Part shown: positions 1-6,978 of the stretch, one piece after another
Layout: the number at the start of each line of letters is the position of its first letter
Position numbering within the stretch: position 1 is the stretch's first letter
Virus record (IMG/VR): IMGVR_UViG_3300014914_000033
Location: 1 to 26,881 of that record
DNA: 26,881 nucleotides
Reading direction: 5' to 3' (one strand)
Origin: a virus
Notes under the pieces: model-generated
The model's database searches: none
What the model saw: only the letters and a program-made list of their open reading frames with translations
What the model was told of the DNA's origin: nothing
Position numbers and translations under genes: made by a program

Positions 1-123
1 AGAGGACATTGGCATGCTAATCGGTTTTGGTTATACTGTGAAGCAGATTAGTGAAATAACGGGAATTAGTGAGCGTACGATTTACAGGTATATGCCTGAC
101 ACGCTGAAGGATAAGGAACGGGC
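1..123. repeat. Terminal direct repeat, left copy
   Basis: Bases 1-123 are identical to 26759-26881. The repeat starts and ends inside a single coding frame that reads through it correctly. This is what a circular molecule, or a circularly permuted phage genome, gives when assembly runs past its own start. It is not a duplicated functional element. Confidence 0.95.
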
Positions 124-748
124 GGAGAAGATTAGTGAAGCGATGAAAAGCAAATCTGAAGTCGTAAGAAAGGAACTGACAGCTGTCAGTTCATATCCCA
201 AGACTCAAGAAACAACAGTGCAATTCGACAAAACCGACTTCCTTCACATACAGCAGCAAATCGCCCAGCAACTAACAGAATGTGAAGGCTGCGGAAGACG
301 CGTACACCGCACACGATTAAAAATCGTGAAGGGCAAACTTTTATGTCCGCTGTGCAGAGGAGAAAAACCGCAGCCGCCGCAGAGAGAGAGACGGGTTAAA
401 GTGACCAAGTCCAAAGACACTTGGCAACATCGCAAGGCGCAGATGCAGCCGCAACACAGCCAAATGGAGCTAGCTGTGCTGGAAAAGTTGAATGCGCTGG
501 GCGTTCCTGTAGAAACGGATGTGCCTTTCTGTTTGCAGCGCACTATACCTGACTTTTATTTTCCAACGAAGAACGTGGCAGTTTACCTTGATGGGCCTGT
601 GCATAAGGGCAGAGAAGACCGTGATGAGAACCAGCGTGAATTACTGGCGCGTTTGTATGGTATAACAGTAGTTTCAATATCTTATGAAAGACACAGTGTA
701 CAGGAAGCGGAGAGGATTATTCAAGAAATTCGGGAGGCGATACAATGA
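1..748 (+). CDS. ParB-like/HTH/zinc-ribbon/Vsr-like nuclease fusion, C-terminal part
   Basis: This is the 3' part of the gene that begins at 26232; the joined product is 424 aa. Residues below use whole-protein numbering. A helix-turn-helix lies at about 188-208 (VKQISEITGISERTIYRY). A zinc ribbon has cysteines C270, C273, C291 and C294. The C-terminus (about 330-424) resembles Vsr/DUF559 PD-(D/E)XK nucleases: an early Glu (E332), the motif TIPDFYF with D360, then VYLDG with D373 followed by H377-K378, and a downstream basic/acidic helix. Seen: all these motifs. Known: ParB-like domains bind DNA and, in some families, CTP or act as nucleases; Vsr-type folds nick or cut DNA. Inferred: a sequence-specific nuclease or nickase for replication, partition, packaging or host-DNA attack. 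The stop overlaps the next start. Confidence 0.8.
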   Translation, partial: EDIGMLIGFGYTVKQISEITGISERTIYRYMPDTLKDKERAEKISEAMKSKSEVVRKELTAVSSYPKTQETTVQFDKTDFLHIQQQIAQQLTECEGCGRRVHRTRLKIVKGKLLCPLCRGEKPQPPQRERRVKVTKSKDTWQHRKAQMQPQHSQMELAVLEKLNALGVPVETDVPFCLQRTIPDFYFPTKNVAVYLDGPVHKGREDRDENQRELLARLYGITVVSISYERHSVQEAERIIQEIREAIQ

Positions 749-969
749 AAGTGGGTTCTAACGTTAAGAGAAAGCCGCGTTACTGGGTTGAAGATGACGG
801 GAAAGTTTTGTTTGAAAGTGATGACGCTTCAGAAGCAATACAATGGGCGATAGACCATGCAGGGCAAATAGAGTTAAATGGCGAATTCGAATTAAAAGAA
901 CCAATAAATGTAACGACAGGCACGATTATTAAAGGAAAAAGAAAACTCGAACGGCGGGAGGCGGTATAA
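745..969 (+). CDS. Small protein resembling the first coil of a pectate-lyase-type beta-helix
   Basis: A 74-aa protein that overlaps the stop of the nuclease gene by 4 bases. Residues about 26-66 follow the start of a right-handed beta-helix: an acidic loop, the segment SEAIQWAIDHAG, a short strand with a GEFEL turn, then PINVTTGTIIKG. The spike protein at 6978-8309 has the same arrangement (VIQSAIDKV, GDYVLDS, then IPSGKVFI). No later helical coils are present, so it cannot form a full spike. It may be a cap or decoy fold or a remnant of a larger protein. The function is unknown; the resemblance is by eye. Confidence 0.6.
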   Translation: MKVGSNVKRKPRYWVEDDGKVLFESDDASEAIQWAIDHAGQIELNGEFELKEPINVTTGTIIKGKRKLERREAV

Positions 970-1166
970 TGACAAGGAAAATAAAAAACAAGAAGCTGCG
1001 TGAGCTTTACATGCAATGGGCCAACCTTGAAGAAAAATGGTTAGAAGCAGACGACAACGAAAGAAAAAAGATAGAACAGCAACAGAGAGAATTGTTGGGT
1101 GTAGAGTCTTTTGGCTCTGCAACTGTGGAAAAGCTGCTTGTTCTTATTGAGACGGTTTTGGAGTGA
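969..1166 (+). CDS. Hypothetical small charged helical protein
   Basis: A 65-aa protein whose ATG overlaps the stop of the previous gene by one base (TAATG), indicating translational coupling. It is rich in Lys, Arg and Glu and should be almost entirely alpha-helical. The middle (about 18-42) has coiled-coil spacing. I recognise no motif or family. The tight packing in the early operon is the main evidence that it is real. Confidence 0.6.
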   Translation: MTRKIKNKKLRELYMQWANLEEKWLEADDNERKKIEQQQRELLGVESFGSATVEKLLVLIETVLE

Positions 1167-1187
1167 CGAGAAAGGGTGAGTGAATGC

Positions 1188-1412
1188 ATGACTAGATTTT
1201 TCTGGTTGAAGTACGACGGTAAAATCGTTGAAGAAATAACCGCGGAAAAATATCGACAGCTTATACAGAATCCAGCAGGCCACAAGCACAAATTCGCTAT
1301 TGTCGACGGGAATTGGCTGGGACTGATTAATTGTCCGTGGATTCGGTTGAATGTGCTTAAACAAGTGTTAGAGGCGGCTGAAAAATGGAAGGAAAAATCG
1401 AAAAACTTATAG
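1188..1412 (+). CDS. Hypothetical early protein, 74 aa
   Basis: The ATG at 1188 was chosen because a GGTGAG Shine-Dalgarno element lies 7 bases upstream; an in-frame GTG at 1176 would add four residues but has no good ribosome site. The product is a mixed alpha/beta protein with several Trp and aromatic residues and a helical basic C-terminus. No known domain was recognised. Its 3' end overlaps the next gene by 28 bases, in keeping with the compact operon. Confidence 0.6.
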   Translation: MTRFFWLKYDGKIVEEITAEKYRQLIQNPAGHKHKFAIVDGNWLGLINCPWIRLNVLKQVLEAAEKWKEKSKNL

Positions 1413-1666
1413 ACAATTTTGTCAAAGAAAAATTCGTTCAAGAAATCCACACGAAATGCCCACATTGCAACAAATACTTTACAATAACACTTCCCGTCGA
1501 CTCAATTGCAATAGCAGAATCAATAAACGAACTTAAAGAATTCATAAAATCAGTTATTTCAACCGCAAAAAAAGAATATCCATACGGATTTTCCATTTCA
1601 GTCAGTTGGAAACAAAAAGACGAATGGTTTGAAGAATGGTTTGGAAAAAGAGGGAGAAAACAGTGA
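1385..1666 (+). CDS. Hypothetical protein with one CxxC knuckle
   Basis: A 93-aa protein. After an N-terminal amphipathic helix it has a single zinc-knuckle-like half site (TKCPHCNKYF, about residues 24-33), then a helix and strand, and an aromatic acidic/basic tail. One CxxC cannot complete a zinc site alone, so metal binding would need dimerisation or His ligands. It overlaps both neighbours. Function unknown. Confidence 0.6.
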   Translation: MEGKIEKLIDNFVKEKFVQEIHTKCPHCNKYFTITLPVDSIAIAESINELKEFIKSVISTAKKEYPYGFSISVSWKQKDEWFEEWFGKRGRKQ

Positions 1667-1881
1667 AGCGGGGACGAAAGTCAAAACGCGAACAAGCATT
1701 AAAAGCCGTACAAAAACTAGACGGCAGGTGGACGCTAACCCGCGAAATAGCCCTGTGGGCTGGAATGCCCGTTCAAGTGATAGCACGGTATCTCACGCAG
1801 GAGAAAAAGAAGGGACTGCTGGAGCATAGGTATGTTAAGCGGAATGATACGACGTTGTGTATGTGGAGACGGAAAAAATGA
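1663..1881 (+). CDS. Winged-helix DNA-binding protein, 72 aa
   Basis: The GTG at 1663 was chosen because it overlaps the stop of the preceding gene and has a GGGAG ribosome site about 7 bases upstream; an upstream in-frame ATG at 1636 lacks this. The very basic N-terminus is followed by helices and an HTH-like segment (TLTREIALWAGMPVQVIARY), then a basic wing. This pattern fits a small winged-helix regulator of the kind common in viral early operons. Target unknown. The neighbouring gene encodes a second winged-helix protein. Confidence 0.65.
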   Translation: MKRGRKSKREQALKAVQKLDGRWTLTREIALWAGMPVQVIARYLTQEKKKGLLEHRYVKRNDTTLCMWRRKK

Positions 1882-2144
1882 TTCAGGAAACCAGTCTTGA
1901 AGCGTACTTGGAAGTAAAGCCAAGGCTCGGCGAGAAGCAGAAAGAAGTCTACAGACTGCTAAAGAATGCTACGCGCGTGGGTTTTGACATGACAAACATG
2001 GAAATCGCACAAGCATTAAAGTGGAGTATAAACCGTGTAACGCCGAGAGTTTATGAGTTGCGGCAATCGGGTTTGGTGGTGTTGAGTCAAAAGCGGAAGT
2101 GCGGTGTTACGGGTAGGAGGGCGATGGCGTGGCGCGTTCGCTAG
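1878..2144 (+). CDS. Winged-helix phage regulator, 88 aa
   Basis: The ATG at 1878 overlaps the previous stop (ATGA), with GGAG upstream. The protein matches a small winged-helix family often found in tailed phages: a conserved lead-in (LEVKPRLGEKQKEVYRLL), a recognition segment (NMEIAQALKWSINRVTPRV), a YELRQSGLV helix-strand, and a wing ending in CGVTGRRAMAWR. Likely role: transcriptional regulation or DNA binding during early infection. The family resemblance is from memory of the motif, not from a search. Confidence 0.8.
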   Translation: MIQETSLEAYLEVKPRLGEKQKEVYRLLKNATRVGFDMTNMEIAQALKWSINRVTPRVYELRQSGLVVLSQKRKCGVTGRRAMAWRVR

Positions 2145-2248
2145 GCTGGCTTTACCATGGCAAAAACCGCAAGCAATGCTATTACAGGCCGAACTGTCTC
2201 GTCTGCTATGCCAAGCTAATTTTGAAACTGATTTGTCGGAGGAGATGA
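2129..2248 (+). CDS. Cys-rich microprotein, 39 aa
   Basis: GTG start inside the 3' end of the winged-helix gene, 8 bases after a strong GGAGG at 2116-2120, running to a TGA at 2246. The product is basic with four Cys residues, three of them close together (CYYRPNCLVCY) in a possible zinc-knuckle arrangement, and a hydrophobic-basic tail. It fills the otherwise empty 110-base gap between neighbouring genes, which supports it. Function unknown. Confidence 0.55.
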   Translation: MARSLGWLYHGKNRKQCYYRPNCLVCYAKLILKLICRRR

Positions 2249-2254
2249 ACAGAA

Positions 2255-2722
2255 ATGAGTAGAAAACAACCAGTCACTATGTTTCGTGAAGCATGGTTAT
2301 GGAGTAAGAAGGAAGAGCGACTTTACGCTAAATTGTGTATAGGTAAAACATTACATCTTTTTAGCGGTCGCAGTATGTTGGGCGATGTTCGTGTTGACAT
2401 TGACAGTTCAGTAGCTACGCACAAGATAGACCTAAGCGAAGGTAAATTGCCTTTTGCTGATTTAGAATTTGACACAGTCATCGCTGATCCGCCGTGGGTG
2501 GGGCCACAAATTTGGGATAAATGGGAGCAATTAATGAAAGAAATAATACGTGTTTGCAGAAAACGAGTGATTTTCATTCTGGGTAACCTTATTTTTCTGC
2601 TACCCAAACCTTTCAAGCTTACTAAAATATACGTGGTAAAAAAGATTAGTCCACAAATTAAACTTGTTTACGTTTGGGATAGAACTGATAGAATTTTGAA
2701 GGAGATTTTGGGAGAGAGCTAA
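2255..2722 (+). CDS. Small DNA adenine N6-methyltransferase-like protein
   Basis: A 155-aa class I SAM-dependent methyltransferase. A motif I-like strand and loop (LHLFSGRSMLGDVRVDID, about 33-50) is followed by motif IV DPPW at 78-81 within VIADPPWVG, the catalytic signature of N6-adenine amino-methyltransferases. It is shorter than typical DNA methylases and has no obvious target-recognition domain, so it may act as an oligomer, on RNA, or on unspecific sites. Likely role: protection of viral DNA from host restriction, or modification of host nucleic acid. GGAGGAG lies about 10 bases upstream of the ATG. Confidence 0.8.
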   Translation: MSRKQPVTMFREAWLWSKKEERLYAKLCIGKTLHLFSGRSMLGDVRVDIDSSVATHKIDLSEGKLPFADLEFDTVIADPPWVGPQIWDKWEQLMKEIIRVCRKRVIFILGNLIFLLPKPFKLTKIYVVKKISPQIKLVYVWDRTDRILKEILGES

Positions 2723-2725
2723 AAA

Positions 2726-3031
2726 ATGGTTCGAAAACGTAAAAAACGGATGGAATGGGGTCTCGCTAAGAAAAAGGACATGATACCATGGGAGCAAAGC
2801 AAGTGCAGAATTTGCCAGTACTTTCCCAACTGCCCAGTAAACGGAGACATACGCGGCACTCTTGTGATTCGAGAGTTTGCAGTTAAATGTCCCCGTTACA
2901 TTCCCAGAAAGATAGCCTCCGCTAACACGGGAAAACATGTAGAAAAAAGGGTTAACGGTTCCTACGTTTCTGCCGCCGCTGCCAATAACGGTAACCTATC
3001 CAAAAAACCAGAAGCACATCCAGACAAATGA
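2726..3031 (+). CDS. Hypothetical basic four-Cys protein
   Basis: A 101-aa protein that ends the rightward arm. A strongly basic N-terminus leads into CRICQYFPNC followed by a further Cys (KCPRY), giving four Cys residues that could bind one zinc ion. The C-terminal 35 residues are polar and probably disordered. It ends 16 bases before the convergent late operon ends. No convincing terminator is visible in that gap. Function unknown; nucleic-acid binding is plausible from charge alone. Confidence 0.6.
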   Translation: MVRKRKKRMEWGLAKKKDMIPWEQSKCRICQYFPNCPVNGDIRGTLVIREFAVKCPRYIPRKIASANTGKHVEKRVNGSYVSAAAANNGNLSKKPEAHPDK

Positions 3032-3047
3032 AAAGTTCAAACCACAC

Positions 3048-4619
3048 CTACTTCACCAACTGAATACCCCGCGCAACCTTCTTCTGAGTCTGCAAATGAC
3101 TCGCAACAGTCTCCAACGGAGAACCACTGGGCAACTGTCGAATATCCCCTGCACTCACCAAACTCGCTTTAGTAGTGAACTTATCATTAACAAAATTATG
3201 CTCCACAGCAAGCACGTCAAAGTTCTGTGCGGAAATGTTCTCCGCTGGAATCGTGAGGCTCAAACGGTCGCCGATTTTCACGTTAGTATTCCCGTTAATC
3301 GTTAAATCCACACGGACAGGCGGGTCTTTAAGCTGATATAATAGTGTTTCAGCCCGCTTTTCACATAGAGAGTCGCTCTGCAGCAAACTGTCCGTCACCT
3401 GCAGTTCACGCACACCGTAGCTGTTTTGGCTTGCAGAATTTTCCGCAGCCCCATACAGCCGCAGAGGCGTCACCTTCAACTCTTTCAAATAAAAAGAGTA
3501 GCTTGCCGACTCCGCGTAAGTGATAAACCGCAGCTTATATATTGCAGTCCAGCTCGGCGACCCGCTGCTGCTCCAGTTTCCACTCGGCCCCAATGTCAGG
3601 CTTTCCGCATGCCAATCGTTAAGACTAAACCCCGTAAACGTCTGGTAGAAATAGTTGCTACTGTCTGGAGCTTCAAGACGCACCGTAAAGCTTTGGTTGG
3701 TTACGCCTGGGCTCATTTGATACTGAAAGCTTAGTGTGTTTGCGCTTGCAGGGTTAACAGGTTTGTAGCCGCCTATAAAAGGGTACGGGTTGGTTGTACG
3801 GTAAAACTCTGTGTCTCCTTCCGCGTCGCTGTCCATTTTAATGCTGATGCCTTCCTGTGACATAGTACCCTGCACGGCAGTCCAGTGGGTCAAGCTGTCA
3901 GTCCAATAATAGTCTTGAAACGCATAGTCGCCGTACACGTAAATCTTATTTTTAACAGGTAGTATGCTGCGGATTACATCGTAGGATTGAATGTTTTCGC
4001 CTATGGAAAGTGTTTCTACGCCAGTACTGCGGATGGGCCTGCTTTTCCAGACAAGGTCGTTGTCCACATCTACGTAAAAGTCTTTTTTAATCTGTGTGGT
4101 AGCGTCAACCCAGTAGTCGCTGATGTCCTTTAAAACATCAAGATATGTTTGTGCGACACTAAGGGAAACTTGGCTGGTGTCAGTCTCTATGTCTGACGTA
4201 CCGAGACCCAGATCGTTCGCCAGCTCCGTTACAATCGTGGATGCTGCAGTGTTCTGCCATCCCTTGTTACGTTTCAACCGTCGCTCCAAAACTTCGCCGA
4301 GGCATTTTCCTTCAAAAACCCTGTAAAACTTGCCTTGCGCCATGATTCCTGAGATTTTACATATTTTTCCAGCAAAGTTAGGTGTTGTTGGAGCGTTTTC
4401 AACATCGTCGTACCAGAAGTAGATTTTAACTGTGTCGTTTAACACGATGTCAGTGTAATTGTAGCCCTGCCCTGTTGTTCCCTTGAAGACGGGCACGGCA
4501 AACGTGAAAGTGCCGACGCCGTTAAGCACCATCCGCACGTGAACATTTGTCAAGTCATCTGTAATCGTGTGGTCAAGGGTTGCACCAGTGTAAGTTTCAA
4601 CCTTGCATTTCGGTATCAT
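3048..4619 (-). CDS. Tail hub-like protein with inserted jelly-roll domain
   Basis: A 523-aa protein and the last gene of the leftward arm. Residues 1-230 and about 395-523 resemble tail-hub proteins (gp27/Gp37/late control D type): beta-rich N-terminal barrel strands, an ERRLKRN region followed by helices (AASTIVTELANDLG), then a C-terminal barrel (VRVDLTINGNTNVKIGDRLS). Residues about 236-386 look like an inserted beta-sandwich or carbohydrate-binding module: a DSLTHWTAVQG opening, many aromatic and Ser/Asn residues, and a closing strand (SFYLKELKV). Likely role: the tip or plug of the tail, with the insertion exposed for surface binding. The preceding tape-measure-like and gp10-like genes support a tail-tip role. 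Confidence 0.7.
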   Translation of the reverse strand: MIPKCKVETYTGATLDHTITDDLTNVHVRMVLNGVGTFTFAVPVFKGTTGQGYNYTDIVLNDTVKIYFWYDDVENAPTTPNFAGKICKISGIMAQGKFYRVFEGKCLGEVLERRLKRNKGWQNTAASTIVTELANDLGLGTSDIETDTSQVSLSVAQTYLDVLKDISDYWVDATTQIKKDFYVDVDNDLVWKSRPIRSTGVETLSIGENIQSYDVIRSILPVKNKIYVYGDYAFQDYYWTDSLTHWTAVQGTMSQEGISIKMDSDAEGDTEFYRTTNPYPFIGGYKPVNPASANTLSFQYQMSPGVTNQSFTVRLEAPDSSNYFYQTFTGFSLNDWHAESLTLGPSGNWSSSGSPSWTAIYKLRFITYAESASYSFYLKELKVTPLRLYGAAENSASQNSYGVRELQVTDSLLQSDSLCEKRAETLLYQLKDPPVRVDLTINGNTNVKIGDRLSLTIPAENISAQNFDVLAVEHNFVNDKFTTKASLVSAGDIRQLPSGSPLETVASHLQTQKKVARGIQLVK

Positions 4620-4942
4620 TCGCCAAGACTCACCATAAAATCGCTTGCAGAAGCCACCGCGGTTAAACCGCCCACTATAGCTAACGCCCAGCCAATCGGA
4701 CCTGAAGCAGCTTTAAAAGCAATCAACGCGGAATGCGCCAGCCGAACAACCATTATCAGCCGTTGAATCTTGTACACAGCCGAGGCTATGTCTTCAGGCA
4801 ATCCCAACCGTCGGGCTAAGGCGATGCTGCGGAAGAGAAGAGTTTCAAGTCTGCGTATTTCACTTATAGCCTGTTCAACGTTAAGTTCAAGGTTGAAAGT
4901 AACTGTCTCTTCACTGCTCAATCTTCTGCAACACCCTTTCAC
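4616..4942 (-). CDS. Very short tape-measure-like protein
   Basis: 108 aa from a GTG at 4942 (or about 101 aa from a TTG at 4921; the start is uncertain). A beta-like lead (VTFNLELNVEQAISEIRRLE) is followed by a helix with LARRLGLPED, then the hydrophobic stretch LIAFKAASGPIGWALAIVGG. This matches the N-terminal part of tape-measure proteins from archaeal and bacterial siphoviruses, which normally run to many hundreds of residues. Here the ORF simply stops and is followed directly by the hub gene. If it sets tail length at about 1.5 A per residue, the tail would be only about 16 nm. Alternatively it is a small membrane-active ejection protein. Confidence 0.6.
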   Translation of the reverse strand: MKGCCRRLSSEETVTFNLELNVEQAISEIRRLETLLFRSIALARRLGLPEDIASAVYKIQRLIMVVRLAHSALIAFKAASGPIGWALAIVGGLTAVASASDFMVSLGE

Positions 4943-5279
4943 GAATTTTCTCTTTTATGAAACGGCGGATAGCCTCGAAAGCAGGCTTCATAAAAGGAGT
5001 TTTAGATTCAACATACACCGCGTAAGTGCATGGCCTATGCGTCTTCGGGTTAATAAACTGTCTCCCACCCGCCAGCACACGCACATAACTTTCACTCCGC
5101 TCCTTACGTATGCTTCTCTGAAGCGTACCCGTATCCACAGGACAGTAGCCTCGAGCCAACATTATCATAAAGTCAGTTGCGTCGTTAAGCGCTTCCAAGG
5201 CGCCTTCCCGCATTTTGTCAGGTATCCGCGCAATATCCGCCTGAACAATTTCTCGAAGCGAGTTAAACCTTACGCTCAT
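4911..5279 (-). CDS. HK97 gp10-like head-tail/tail completion protein
   Basis: A 122-aa protein with the hallmark of the HK97 gp10 family: an N-terminal helix pair, then CPVDTGTLQRSIR (about 46-58), a beta section containing AGG and NP, a CTYAVYVE strand, and TPFMKPAFEA leading into a C-terminal helix. Family members join the head-tail interface or tail completion complex. It overlaps the downstream tape-measure-like gene by 32 bases and the upstream gene by 4 bases, as expected for coupled late genes. Confidence 0.85.
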   Translation of the reverse strand: MSVRFNSLREIVQADIARIPDKMREGALEALNDATDFMIMLARGYCPVDTGTLQRSIRKERSESYVRVLAGGRQFINPKTHRPCTYAVYVESKTPFMKPAFEAIRRFIKEKIRERVLQKIEQ

Positions 5280-6082
5280 AGGTTCAGCCCGAACCTTTCC
5301 ACATACGACTCGTTGCTCGCGCTACTGCGCCTATACTCTCTGAAAGTTAACTCTAAAATTCTGCGTGCACTGTTGCCGTCTGCCTCCCGTCTGAAAACAG
5401 GCGTGTCCAACGTGGCTTTAAACTGTTCTGTGCCCGTGTCAAGCCACTGCCACGGCTCCGTGTAACTGTTATGTGCGATGTCGAGGAAAACTTCGCCGTC
5501 AACATAGTCGCCGCTGCGTTTCCAGTCGCCCACGTCAAGGTCGCATCCGATGGTTACTGTAGCGCTTGGACTGCCCAAGTTCTGGGTGATGTCGCCTACT
5601 CTGGCTGGGATTTCAAGCATGGCGTAGCGGGCGGGCGGAGTGAACTCTAAGCCGTAGCCGCAGTTTGGAAAAGTGAAGATTCCTTTGCATACGAGGACGA
5701 AGTCGTAGTAAACTTGGCCTGTGGCTTGATTCGCGTACAGCCGTATCCGTGTTAGGGAACCTTTGTCAGTGTCCAGTGTCGCTGAGCCTTTCACCCATGT
5801 TGTTGACGAAGTTTCACTTAAAATTGTCTGGTTACCCGACGCGAAAACCGCAACAATTTTGGCTTTAATATTCGTGTCCGACGTCTTGTACCTGTACAGA
5901 AATGTTGTGTAGACGGATGGGCTTACATAGCCAATGTTGTCTTCAATATAATATGTTTTGTTTCCCGAGGAGCTTGTAATGTTAATCTTGAAATAGTCAT
6001 CGTGTTCACAGGTAAATGAGCCGACATTGCCATCTTCCGATTCCACCCAAGTGCTCACTGTGTCATCTGTGCAATCATCCAA
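5276..6082 (-). CDS. Tail protein: N-terminal jelly-roll plus Dit/tube-like C-terminal domain
   Basis: 268 aa from a TTG at 6082. Reading on upstream in the same frame reaches an ATA at 6112, 8 bases after a perfect AGGAGG; that start would give 278 aa (see the regulatory entry). Residues about 1-130 look like a carbohydrate-binding beta-sandwich (DDTVSTWVESEDG opening, TRIRLYANQATGQVYYDF closing). Residues about 150-268 contain a conserved-looking segment (EIPARVGDITQNLG, then SATVTIGCDLD) reminiscent of distal tail or tube proteins. Likely a structural tail component that contacts the host surface. The exact family is uncertain. Confidence 0.6.
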   Translation of the reverse strand: MDDCTDDTVSTWVESEDGNVGSFTCEHDDYFKINITSSSGNKTYYIEDNIGYVSPSVYTTFLYRYKTSDTNIKAKIVAVFASGNQTILSETSSTTWVKGSATLDTDKGSLTRIRLYANQATGQVYYDFVLVCKGIFTFPNCGYGLEFTPPARYAMLEIPARVGDITQNLGSPSATVTIGCDLDVGDWKRSGDYVDGEVFLDIAHNSYTEPWQWLDTGTEQFKATLDTPVFRREADGNSARRILELTFREYRRSSASNESYVERFGLNL

Positions 6083-6108
6083 ATGTGCATGCCCATACGT
6101 TACGGAAA

Positions 6109-6126
6109 CTATGCAGTACCCCTCCT
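6109..6126 (-). promoter_or_regulatory. Strong Shine-Dalgarno pointing to an AUA start overlapping the upstream stop
   Basis: On the minus strand AGGAGGGG (6126-6119) is followed by six bases and then ATAG, where TAG is the stop of the upstream gene (6111-6109) and ATA (6112-6110) is in frame with the next gene. The layout mimics the usual ATGA stop-start overlap, with ATA in place of ATG. No ATG, GTG or TTG lies at a suitable distance in that frame; the first is a TTG 30 bases further on without its own ribosome site. Confidence 0.5.
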
Positions 6127-6978
6127 ATAATTAAGAATGTATTCAGTGCTGTACAGGATTATGCTGCCCAATCGAGTATCGTTATCGCGTCTACGGTCAA
6201 GAGTACGCACGCTGCCCAACGGATGCTCCTCCAAAACCCGTCGAAGCTCAGTTTCAGCCTGCCACTTCAACTTAGTGCCTTCAATATTATCCCTGTCAAT
6301 GCAGAAAGTAGTGATCGGCACGTGTTCCTCGTAGCCGTAGGGCGTGTAGTCAGGATTCATAAGCGGTGTAGATTCGGGCTCGCCTATGCTGAAAACGAGG
6401 TCTACGCCTTTGGTTTTGAAAACTTTGGTCATGGGATAGTCGGGTTTGCCGTACGCTACTATATAGTTTGGCAGTGCAGTGTCGCTGAGGTAAGTTTCAA
6501 GGTAGACTTTGGTGCGGTAACGAGCGTCTTCCACACTGCTAGCCGAGTATGTTCCGCCGCTTAAATTTTTGAAAGGCAACAGTGTAAGGTCGCATTCTCG
6601 GAAAAAGAAGCTGTCTCCAAAATAATGTTCGCGCACCGTTTCAACCTGATAATACTGATCGGACGCGGTTTTAATTTCGTCGCCTTCATACACGGGGTCT
6701 GCTGTTAATCCTACAGCATCCAAGCGCACGTAAACGCCAGGCGGCAGAGGCATATGTGATGCTGCGCGTGAGACAATTATCATTTCAATGGTTGTTTCTT
6801 CGTAGCTTTTAGTGTACCAGCCTGTGGTGGAGTCGCGGCTGCCGAGCATTAATCGTCTATGTGTTACGTTGAGTGATGTGAAAGAAGAGAATTTTTTGGC
6901 TAGTTTGTCCCAGTCGTCTCTGTAGACGCCTAGACGGAAGTAGCCGAGATGACAGTAGCCTAAAACTGCTTTATTCAT
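6109..6978 (-). CDS. Putative tail/neck protein of unknown family
   Basis: A 289-aa protein whose ATG overlaps the stop of the spike gene (TAATG). It is a soluble alpha/beta protein with many aromatic residues. The N-terminal half has repeated short beta segments; the C-terminal half ends in a helix and strand (AETELRRVLEEHPLGSVRTL, then LGSIILYSTEYILNYRR) that recalls tail terminator or neck proteins. The position between the connector/spike and gp10-like genes supports a neck or tail role. No confident family assignment. Confidence 0.55.
   Translation of the reverse strand: MNKAVLGYCHLGYFRLGVYRDDWDKLAKKFSSFTSLNVTHRRLMLGSRDSTTGWYTKSYEETTIEMIIVSRAASHMPLPPGVYVRLDAVGLTADPVYEGDEIKTASDQYYQVETVREHYFGDSFFFRECDLTLLPFKNLSGGTYSASSVEDARYRTKVYLETYLSDTALPNYIVAYGKPDYPMTKVFKTKGVDLVFSIGEPESTPLMNPDYTPYGYEEHVPITTFCIDRDNIEGTKLKWQAETELRRVLEEHPLGSVRTLDRRRDNDTRLGSIILYSTEYILNYRRGTA

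Noticed and set aside
1-748. Second copy of the nuclease gene or a fixed terminal repeat
   Set aside because: The repeat is exact, only 123 bases and in frame across the join; assembly overlap of a circular or permuted genome explains it.
4770-5465. Long plus-strand ORF of 231 codons
   Set aside because: It lies opposite three well-supported late genes (gp10-like, tape-measure-like and a tail protein), has no ribosome site and a composition typical of an antisense shadow.
6016-6564. Plus-strand ORF of 182 codons
   Set aside because: Antisense to two tail genes, no ribosome site, no recognisable fold.
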